Below, in pieces: positions 37,201-49,200 of a DNA stretch of 64,000 nt (positions are counted from its first letter, which is position 1; every line of letters begins with the position of its first letter). The notes beneath the pieces are model-generated. The model worked only from the letters and a program-made list of their open reading frames with translations. It was not told the DNA's origin and did no database searches. The position numbers were made by a program, and so were the translations under genes. The stretch is taken from positions 5,838,001 to 5,902,000 of the forward strand of contig OX392534.1 in the NCBI GenBank assembly GCA_947623455.1, given 5' to 3'. The DNA is from Mimachlamys varia. Its lineage: Eukaryota; Mollusca; Bivalvia; Pectinida; Pectinidae.

Positions 37201-40200
37201 ATAAGGCAGAATTTGAAAAAGGTGAGTTTTTGTATCATTCTTACAATGTAGAAATGAATTTGAATTCAGTGAAAAACTAAGATGACCAAAGTCCATGATG
37301 ACAGCAGTGTTGTATATTGCTAATTCACATTTTAAATTCAGTATCTTATTATAAAAAATGAAAAAAAAAATCTATCTAACCATTGATAAATTCTTTAGTA
37401 ATTTGTCTTAAAGATGTTCTTCTGTCAAGTACTTTCTTATATTGTGTTACAAAAAAAATCTGTAGATGGCTTTAGTTAATGGATTTTTAAAAAACAATTC
37501 TTGGTAAAATGGACCTGAAGCTTGTATTTCTTTGATCATCCTAAGTTTACCTGTCCCTGTGTTCTTTCCTTTATGATTGTCAATCTATCTGTTCGTCAAG
37601 GTCACGACCCCCTTGTTGACGTTGACCCCAGTGACATCAACTCGGTGGCAGGCGTACTAAAGGCGTACTTCAGGGAGCTGAGAGAACCCCTCTTCCCTCT
37701 GCCACTGTTTGATGAGCTCATAGATGGCAGCAGTAAGTACTTATGCACAGGTCAAGGGTCGGCGGGATAAAAATAAACATTGAATTCATACTTACCACTA
37801 CCAGGACAAGGGTGGGCAGGATAAAAATAAACATTGAATTCATGCCTACCAGGTCAAGGGTTGGCAGGATAAAAATAAACATTGAATTCATACCTAAGAG
37901 GTCAAGGGTCGGCGGGATAAAAATAAACATTGAATTCATACCTAACAGATAAAGATTTAGAAATAACTCTGAATTGGTATAGCATGCTCAAATTTATGGA
38001 AGCTGTCTTTAGCTTTAAAATTTTGAAATTGATGACATTGCTTGACTAGGGTATCTAGTGTTAGGAATTACTTCGACGTCCATAATGATTGATCACTGTC
38101 TCTCAAACAATTGGTGTTTGATCATTGAAATCAAAGCCATAGCTGTAAATCGTCTTTATCACCTATTATCGGGTAAATTCATTAGTGGGAACGACCCTCA
38201 TACCTGTGATTAATAACCTTACCTAACAATTAAACTTCCGTGTTATACAGAGCTTGACGACCAACATCGGTGGGAGAAGATCAAGGAACTGTTGTCCTCA
38301 CTGCCGCGTGCCATCCTCATCGTGATGAAGTATCTCTTCTCCTTCCTCAACCAGTGAGTTTATAAAAGTCACCAATTAACAGAAACTAAATTAGGGAATA
38401 CACATGTATCACAAGTCTTTGTTCAGATTCATTTATAAATGGAACAAATACTGTAAAAGTCAATATTTTCACGAGTGGATTTTTAGCTTAATCAGCCTCC
38501 AAACTGTTCGCTGTGTGGATATTTTTGTGCTGTTAGTCCTGCTGTCTTGTACGTGTGTCTATAATACTATTAGACTGTTGAGTTTGAGTAGTGCTGAAAA
38601 TGTTTGCATGTGGATATATTCTCGGAGATTTAATGCCAGCAAAATAAGCAAAATATTTCCACACCACGAACAGTTCTACTTTTACAGTATACGTACAGTG
38701 TATGTGCTTTTGTTGATATGCTTACCGTTATCTAAATCCTTGTAAAGGAATTATTAAAAAGATTTTATGAAAAGTTTCACCAAGAATTTTTTTTAAATTA
38801 ACAAAATATTTAGTTGTTAAAATTACAAAACCAGTCTAAATATGACTGATTACGTATTAGCTACCACTGACCTTCCCCATTTCTTTGACAGTCTGTCGGA
38901 GTACTCGGACGAGAACATGATGGATGCCTATAATTTGGCCATCTGTTTCGGCCCCACACTCTTACCGATCCCACCAGACCGTGATCAGGTATCGTACCAG
39001 AGCAATGTTCACGAGGTCATAAAGACCATCATCATACACCAGGAGGATATCTACCCGAACTTCGAAAACTCGGTCGTCTACGAGAAGTGTATCCTGGAGA
39101 CGTCTAGGTACGACTTTACACCCTATAACTAGGGTGATATCACGGAGACACTGACTCCTTCCTTGGCTGAAATTCAATATGATCTTATAGTATACCTTGC
39201 AAAATGGTTAGGGGTAAAGTTCTCACTCTGCTAGATGCAAAGTGTTATTGATATCAGGGCAGAATATCTGCTCAAACTGTTATTAAGGGTAAAAGCCTAA
39301 TTATCAGAAATTTAGTGTTAACAGTCTGCTGATAAAAGATCGCAGACAATCAAGGTACTGTTGGTTTGATTTTTCTGTTAATGGTAATGGTGACATTTGA
39401 TTAATTATATATTCAATATTCGTACACAATGCAGTACATATAGTTAATAGTGTAAAATTATTCTGAAAATATCTCATTTTCATAATTTTTAAAATGATAT
39501 TTTCTACTGTATTCTAGGGATACCACGGATGATGTTACAGAAGACGAGGATGAAACGAGCTCAATACGCAGTAATGAGGATGAAGATGATGATGGTGAGC
39601 TGAGTTGTGTTATAGCTACCCTGTTATCTGGAGTGGTGTCTGTATCTATAGTGTCCTTACTATACTGAGAGTATCTATTGTCCTGTCCAGTCAGCCTGGG
39701 TCTTAGATATCCTTTATCTGAAAGTAGAGAAAAAAAACCCTGGGTTAATGAAGAATTATACCTGGATGTCACCAGATGTGGGAGGACAGGTGCTGTACAG
39801 ACAGACATATCTACTCTCTTTTATCGTCAATGTAGTGTACAAATTGTAACTGTAAACTGATATCTAAAAATATTTAATATCTGTATGTGACAATATGAAC
39901 AGCACAACACTAAAATCAGTTACCTGGTAGATATTTGTTGGAGGGATATTTTGAGGTTTTCATATAATTTCCTACTAATTCCACGTTTTGTTACAAATCC
40001 TACAAGTTATCAAACTTTCTACTGCCTCTCCCTACTCCCTGCGTTATACATTCTGGCTTGGCGCCCGTCTTTACCTGGAGTACAAACATAACTGTTCAGC
40101 TTTGGCTTGGAGACTACTCTCTAAACTGTTAAAACTACTTGATACAGATTTTAGGACACATACAGTTGGTAGCTATTCTCATTACATATCAATATCTGTA

Positions 40201-43200
40201 TATTGTAAATTATTATTGTGTCAGTTTATGATAATTTGTGTATTTTACAGCTGTTTGACTGTATATTTCAATCTTTAAAATATTATACCCCAGTTGTTGA
40301 AATATTATACAACCAGTCATTGAAAGTTATACCCCAGTTAGTGAAATATAATACCCCAGTCATTGAAATGTTGTGATCTACAACTTCTATGACAGTGTAT
40401 GGTGCTGTTGGGGGATATAGATGAGGAAAGCTAGCATTGTGATGTGGGATTCAGGGTGAGATTTAAGGTATAGAGTGGTACTAACAGAGGCTGCAGAGAC
40501 AGACTTACATGGTGCTTAATTGCTCAGTTATTAAAGGACTAGCTGTAAACCTCACTCAAAGCCTCAGATAGATATCCTTGTTAATTCTGTGGCTAAATCT
40601 AGAGTAAATAGTGTTTTTCAAATGTACTCAGGCATTTTACTTTATGAATAGTTCTATATTCAACAAATAACAGTTTAAATGATTTCTTTCCTGAGTTCAA
40701 ATACTGGATCATAATTAGTTGGAATATCAGTCATAGCAATAATGGAATACTTACTAAATTAAAAATAATTCCACGACTATTGAGACAAAGGGAGATAATT
40801 GTTGCATGACTTTGAGGCTGTGGGTCACTGTGGGGTTTACCTTCTAATTTCCAGGCTCTGCGCTAGGTAAGAATGTAAGACTCCCTGCTCATCTTCAGTT
40901 CTCCCCCAATTTATCATCATTTGCATATGTGTCCGTCTTTCAGTTTTAATGCAGAACTTTCATTCTCAACCTGCTGAAAAATTGATTTTTTCAGATATTA
41001 GAAATATTTTTAAAAGTATATGAATTTCAATTCTGAGCTCTAGCTAATCACTGCATGCCAAACTTTACATTGTTCAGCTGTGATGTCATATAAGACAATA
41101 TGCCCTTCCTTAAATTATGATCATTATTTAGTTGGATCGTTTCGGCTTGTTGGAAGTAAATAAATAAACTACATTAATTCCGCAGTATACTGAATGTCTA
41201 AGTTCTGCATTACTTGTGACTAAATTAAATTTTATTTGGATATGGTTGGTTGATTGGTAAACATTACCGTGGTTGGTGTAGTAGAGGGGCTGGGCGGGAT
41301 GACTGGCTTGTGTAACCTCTGTATGTATGGTGACGTGTCTCGAGGACACAGTAATTTGTCTCAAATACTTAATGCATCCAAGTGGTTTTTTACACTAAAT
41401 GTTGTCATCCCTGATTTGTAATGAATTTGCTTCTTTTTATTGAATTCCTCTGAGCAGGTGATATCTGTAGATTAGATGTTTAAGTTGTCTCCCTTTGTGA
41501 TGGCATGTGCTGGTGCAACATCTCAACTAACTATTAATTCGTTTAAAAAAATGAAAAACAAATATGGTTGGAAATGAAAAAAGTGTCCTCTACTCAGTTT
41601 ATAGGAAAAACTTGTATTACATGGTTTGTTTCCATGGTAACTAGGAATTGTTTCCACGGTAACCAGATGAGTGCTGAGAAAGGAGTGTGAAAGGTGCACT
41701 GTAGTTAGTCGCTACTAATTGGCTCTGCTTTGTACAGGGTTGAGAGAAGGCAGCTGCATGGCTTCCAATGTAAGCACAAAGATCATGGATGTGTAACACT
41801 GTACCACACCGCTCTGTCATATTGCTTACCTGGGTGGATGTGTAACACTGTACCACACCGCTCTGTCATATTGCTTACCTGGGTGGATGTGTAACACTGT
41901 ACCACACCGCTCTGTCATATTGCTTACCTGGGTGGATGTGTAACACTGTACCACACCGCTCTGTCATATTGCTTACCTGGGTGGATGTGTAACACTGTAC
42001 CACACCGCTCTGTCATATTGCTTACCTGGGTGGATGTGTAACACTGTACCACACCGCTCTGTCATATTGCTTACCTGGGTGGATGTGTAACACTGTACCA
42101 CACCGCTCTGTCATATTGCTTACCTGGGTGTATGGGTGTATAGCGGGCAGATCAGTTACCTACTGTATACAACTCAGCTAATCTTTGTACATGTCTTTAA
42201 ATAATGAATATAAAAACCATTGTCTACAACAGATATTACTAGTATATTAATTACAGTGATAATACAGAACATACAACGATCATTATTTAAGTACATACTA
42301 GGTTTGAATGCAGGGAACATTATAGTACAGTATAACCTGTCTAAACCAAAAGTCACTGGGACCAACGTTTTTGGCCGGTTGACACAGGTGTCTCGTTTGT
42401 GGTGGTTGGAGGTATCTGGGACCAAATGGTAAGGCTGGAATAGACAGGGATTAGGATTAGACAGGTTATACTGTATTAAAGTATTTTATACCATTATGTC
42501 ATTCTCTACCAAGCTCAATAAGAGCTTTTCCGATTCATTCTTATAAAGTCAAACCCCACTATCTTGAACTCCTATAACTGTAAGTATTTTGTCTGTCCTG
42601 ACCAAGCTTTACACTAACATTCAAAACTCACGTTAACTTGAATACTTTGTTAACTCAAAGTCTTCCCATGGTCCCATCGACTTCAAAATAAAGAGGTTTG
42701 ACTGTAATGCTAAGTTTAGTGTCACGAGATTTTGGCCTCGCTTCACGCTACCACCCTCACTAAATATATTCCCATTAAATATTATTAGCTCACCTGGCCC
42801 GAAGGGCCAAGTGAGCTTATGTGATGGTGCAGCGTCCGTCGTCCGTCCATCCGTCCGTCCGTCCGTCCGTCAGTCCGTCCGTCCGTCCGTCGTCCGTCCG
42901 TCCTGCGTCCGTCAACTTTTTCCTTTAAACGACTTCTTCTAAAATACTGAAAGGCCTAGGGACATGAAATTTGGCTGGTAGATATCTTGGAAGGAGGTGA
43001 ACAAAGTTTGCGAAGAAAAATCACTTTGACCTAATTTCAAGGTCACCGGGGTCAAAAATGTCGAAACCTTCAAACAACTTCTTCTAAAATACCGTCAGGC
43101 ATAGAGACTTCATATTTGACCAGAACCTTCCTTGGTTGAAGCCAAATAAAGTTTGCGAAAAGAAACGACCTTGACCAATATTCAAGGTCACAGTGAGGTA

Positions 43201-46200
43201 AAATCTATTTTAAACTTTAAACGACTTCTTCTGAAATACAAAAAGCCCTAGAAGCATGATATTTGGTTGAAAGGTTCCTTGGATGAAGCCCGACAAAGTT
43301 TGCGAAAAGAAATGACCTTGACCTATATTCAAGGTCACAGGGGTCAAATCTGTTAAAAACTTTAAACGACTTCTTCTGAAATACCAAAAGCCCTAGACGC
43401 ATGATATTTGGCTGAAAGGTTCCTTGGATGAAGCCCAACAAAGTTTGCGAAAAGAAATGACCTTGACCTATATTCAAGGTCACAAGGGTCAAATCTGTTA
43501 AAACCTTCAAACGACTTCTTCTGAAATACCAAAAGCCCTAGAAGCATGATATTTGGCTGAAAGGTTCCTTGGATTAAGCACGACAAAGTTTGCGAAAAGA
43601 AATGACCTTGACCTATATTCAAGGTCACAGGGGTCAAATCTGTTAAAACCTTTAAACGACTTCTTCTGAAATACCAAAAGCCCTAGAAGCATGATATTTA
43701 GCTGAAAGGTTCCTTGGAAGAAGCCCTACAAAGTTTGCGAAAAGAAATGACCTTGATCTATATTCAAGGTCACAGGGGTCAAATCTGTTAAAACCTTTAA
43801 ACAACTTCTTCTGAAATACCAAAAGCCCTGGAAGCATGATATTTGGCTGAAAGGTTCCTTGGATTAAGCACGACAAAGTTTGCGAAAAGAAATGGCCTTG
43901 ACCTATATTCAAGGTCACAGGGGTCAAATCTGTTAAAACCTTTAAACGACTTCTTCTGAAATACCAAAAGCCCTACAAGCATGATATTTGGCTGAAAGGT
44001 TCCTTGGATAAAGCCCGACAAAGTTTGCGAAAAGAAATGACCTTGACCTATATTCAAGGTCACAAGGGTCAAATCTGTTAAAACCTTCAAACGACTTCTT
44101 CTGAAATACCAAAAGCCCTAGAAGCATGATATTTGACTGAAAGGTTCCTTTTAAGAAGCCCAACAAAGTTTGCAAAAAAAAAGAAATGACCTTGACCTAT
44201 ATTCAAGGTCACAGGGGTCAAATCTGTTAAAACCTTTAAACGACTTCTTCTGAAGTACCAAAAGCCCTAGAAACATGGTATTTGGCTGAAAGGTTCCTTG
44301 GATGAAGCCCGACAAAGTTTGCGAAAAAAAATGACCTTGACCTATATTCAAGGTCACAAGGGTCAAATCTGTTAAAACCTTTAAACGACTTCTTCTGAAA
44401 TACAAAAAGCCCTAGAAGCATGATATTTGGCTGAAAGGTTCCTTGGATGAAGCCCGACAAAGTTTGCGAAAAAAAATGACCTTGACCTATATTCAAGGTC
44501 ACAAGGGTCAAATCTGTTAAAACCTTTAAACGACTTCTTCTGAAGTACCAAAAGCCCTAGAAGCATGATATTTGGCTGAAAGGTTCCTTGGATGAAGCCC
44601 GACAAAGTTTGCGAAAAAAAATGACCTTGACGTATATTCAAGGTCACAGGGGTCAAATCTGTTAAAACCTTTAAACGACTTCTTTTGAAATACCAAAAGC
44701 CCTGGGAGCTTAATATTTGGCTGAAAGGTTTCTTGGATGAAGCCCGACAAAGTTTGCGAAAAGAAATGACCTTGACTTATATTCAAGGTCACAGGGGTCA
44801 AATCTGTTAAAACCTTCGAACCACTTCTTCTGAAATACCAAAAGCCCTAGAAGCATAATATTTGGCTGAAAGGTTCCTTGGATGAAGCACGACAAAGTTT
44901 GCGAAAAGAAATGACCTTGACGTATATTCAAGGTCACAGGGGTCAAATCTGTTAAAACCTTTAAACAACTTCTTCTGAAATACCAAAAGCCCTAGAAGCA
45001 TGATATTTAGCTGAAAGGTTCCTTGGAAGAAGCCCGACAAAGTTTGCGAAAAGAAATGACCTTGATCTATATTCAAGGTCACAGGGGTCAAATCTGTTAA
45101 AACCTTTAAACAACTTCTTTTGAAATACCAAAAGCCCTGGAAGCATGATATTTAGCTGAAAGGTTCCTTGGATGAAGCCAGACAAAGTTCGCGAAAAGAA
45201 ATGACCTTGACCTATATTCAAGGTCACAGGGGTCAAATCTGTTAAAACATTCAAACGACTTCTTCTGAAGTACCAAAAGCCCTAGAAGCATGACATTTGG
45301 CTGAAAGGTTTCTTGGATGAAGCCTGACAAAGTTTGCGAAAAGAAATGACCTTTATCTTTATTTGCCTAGAGACATGATATTTGGCTGGTAGCATCCTGG
45401 GATGAAGCCAAACAAAATTTGAAAATGAAAATGATGTTGTCTTATAAGGTCACAGGGGTAAAATATGTTTAAATCTTAAGATGTTCTTCTAAATGTCTTA
45501 CATTAAAAGATTTTAGGGGACTTTAGGGTTACACTATAATATAAGTCAGAGATTAATACCAGGTGAGCGATGCAGGCCCATTGGGCCTCTTGTTATAAAC
45601 TTGTTATTGTCCAGCCTATAATAGATATGAGCTACTGGCCTTAGGGAGTTGCTAAGTCGTACAGATACATGTACTGATCATCTTAATCACTAACGTGTTT
45701 ATGATTTTCTACATGTATGTATTATTTGATGTTTGTTTACCATGTATGTATTATTTGATGTTTGTTTTCCTAGTATGTATTATTTGATGTTTGTTTACCT
45801 AGTATGTATTATTTGATGTTTGTTTTCCTACAGATGCAGAAATCTTTGAAGCTCTAGCTCTCTTTGATTTCACCGGGCGTACAGAACGGGAGCTTTCCTT
45901 CAAAAAGGGAGATAATTTGATCATTTACAACAAGATGTCAACCGATTGGTGGGAGGGCTGCTTTAACGGCAAAGAAGGTCTGATCCCGGACAAGTACATC
46001 TCCCTCAAACACCCGTACGTATACTTACAAATCGCGTTAGTTTTATACATGTTCACACTTAACTTTTACTTCACAAAAAGAAAGATGTACTCACTTACTC
46101 GTGATGAATATTGATTGGAATACATTTGGCATTATACAATATTTTATATCTGTTTTTTATGTAAATTCTTTAGACATGTTTTAGACAACTAATTAAGCCT

Positions 46201-49200
46201 TAAAATAAAATGGCTCTGATCGAACTAAACATACACAAAATAAAAACAATGGTTTTCGATCAGATAACCCTTACATATTGAGAATACAATTTCAAAATTA
46301 TTTACATGATACCTTTTTAGTATCATTACAGAACATTATATTAATGAATTTAATTGTCATTGTTTTGTTAAAATTGCAGAATATACTTATTTGTGAAATG
46401 TCAGCCATTTAATTTGGATTGTTTTACCTGTACATACAATTTCATTTACACTTCAATTGACTGTATTGTAAAAATCTGATGTACTTGTTTCTTATGAAAG
46501 CATGTTTCACAACTAACACACATACATTTCTAGCCCTTCTAGTCGCGGGTCGTCAACATCATGACCTAAAGGTATATATGTCAGAGGTTTCAATCGGGGA
46601 ACTTGTTTTTCCTTCTAAAATAAGCACTTCCAGTTTATCAAGTCATAAATGTTATACCTTCACTTCCCTGTTTAACAGAATTGTTATTCAAACATATGTA
46701 TGATTTAATAAACACGCACATGCATGGAAATAAATATTGAATTACCGGTATGACTAAAAAGCTGATCAATAAATTATCTACTTAACACTCTACTCCTATA
46801 TAATTGAGGACTATACACTCCTATATAATTGAGGGCTATACACTCCTATATAATTGAGGGCTATACACTCCTATATAATTGAGGGCTATACACTCCTATA
46901 TAATTGAGGGCTATACACTCCTATATAATTGAGGGCTATACACTCCTATATAATTGAGGATTATACACTCCTATATAATTGAGGGCTATACACTCCTATA
47001 TAATTGAGGACTATACACTCCTATATAATTGAGGGCTATACACTCCTATATAATTGAGGGCTATACACTCCTATATAATTGAGGGCTATACACTCCTATA
47101 TAATTGAGGATTATACACTCCTATATAATTGAGGATTATACACTCCTATATAATTGAGGATTATACACTCCTATATAATTGAGGGCTATACACTCCTATA
47201 TAATTGAGGATTATACACTCCTATATAATTGAGGGCTATACACTCCTATATAATTGAGTGCTATACACTTCTATATAATTGAGGACTTTACACTCCTATA
47301 TAATTGAGGATTATACACTCCTATGTAATTGAGGGCTATACACTCCTATATAATTGAGGGCTATACACTCCTATATAATTGAGAATTATACACTCCTATA
47401 TAATTGAGGATTATACACTCCTATATAATTGAGGATTATACACTCCTATATAATTGAGGTCTTTACACTCCTATATAATTGAGGGCTATACACTCCTATT
47501 TAATTGAGGGCTATACACTCCTATATAATTGAGGGCTATACACTCCTATTTAATTGAGGGCTATACACTCCTATATAATTGAGGGCTATACACTCCTATA
47601 TAATTGAGGGCTATACACTCCTATATAATTGAAGACTTAACTCTACGTTATATAAAAGGACTATACGAATAAACTAAATCCACAATGTATATACTTTATG
47701 ACACAACGCATGGAATTGATTATAATTATTAAGTTAAAAATAGTTCCTATGTGTCATGTAATGGTTCTTTTGTGTGTGTGTACTTCGGATAGTTCACTGC
47801 AGAAACAACATCATGTAATGTAGCGTAAATGTAGAGAGTGATTGTTAATTCTGCATGCAGCCATAAGGTTATTGAAGAAAATAAATAGATCAAAACGCTA
47901 ATTTGGAAAGTGTCCACCTGGTTTGAAGTAGAATTCTTTTATCTATTGATTTACTACGAAGACCATGATCTCACTTTCTGAAAAAAAAATAAGAATATTT
48001 TTTCAACCATATATATTCACTAAAATTTACAAATGCCCCGAAGATTGTCACAGATTTTAACATTATTAACGTTGAGATAAAGTTTATTTTCATATCCATT
48101 GTTACATGTTGATGATGTTCAGCTGTATCATCTATCACACATCTGTATTTCATTTGTGCAATGTTTTTCTTTTATTTCAAAATTAAAAAAAAAAAAATAA
48201 ATCTCAAAAATGTTTATAAAAGATGTATAATATGTGTTTTGAAGTATATCTGTGTATAATGAAAGGTGTATAGAAAAAATCATCAGTGTAATGTTGGTTT
48301 TTCTTTTTCGTAAATAGAGTTTTTCTTTTTTGTAAATAAAAAAGTTGAAGTCCTTTAATAATCCAATCTCGTCAGTTTTGCAATTGATAATAAATAGGAG
48401 AATTTAAACTTATTTGCTCCATAAGTGTTTCATTCAAGATAATGAAAGCATCAACAGTACTGATCTACTAAACAGCATACCCTCAAAACAGCACTCTTTG
48501 TAAGGAATGTATCCATGTTAGAAAACACATCAAAGTTGTCTTCTACATTTTGTGTACAAACAACATAACCTGCAGTGTGTAAGACTTGATGTTGAATCAA
48601 GGAATTATTGTATGTATTCAACAATTATAATGGGTAAAACATTGACTATGTGACTGATATAACCGTAATTGTAGAAAATATTGAACCTGTATACATGAAA
48701 TTGTAAAATCTACTTATAACAATATGTCACTCTTATTTTACTTACAGACCTGAAGACAAGAAAAGTCACTCGGATGACGACCGTTCCATTTCGCTGTCGT
48801 CTCTCCCGGGGCGGGGCCACAAGCAGCCAACTGGTGGGGAGGACTTTAATCTGGAGAAATCTGTATCCCAACCCAACATATCCATCAAAGACATGTCATC
48901 ATCTGCGAACATGAGCCCCGCCCCCTCCCCTCAGACCACACCCCGCTCATCTTCCACCTCCTCGTCCCAGGACCCTGCCCCGACAGGTGTGTGTGAGAAC
49001 ACGCCCATCCTGTCGATAACCCCGGACGGTCGCCTGGAGATGAAACGTCAGCTGTCCACCCCCGATCCAATCACAGAGGAGATAAGTGCGGATATAGACA
49101 ATGCCTTGGCCGAGGTTGTATCAGGACTGAAGTCTCTCGAGATGCAGCAACGTGGTGACAAACGCATGAGTCTGCCACTAACAAAGCAAAAAGCTACGCC

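Noticed and set aside
43217..45330. Overlapping minus-strand open frames of about 75-97 residues repeated every 145 bases
   Set aside because: They are the same satellite monomer read in shifting frames (145 is not a multiple of three). There is no start context, domain or transcript signal.
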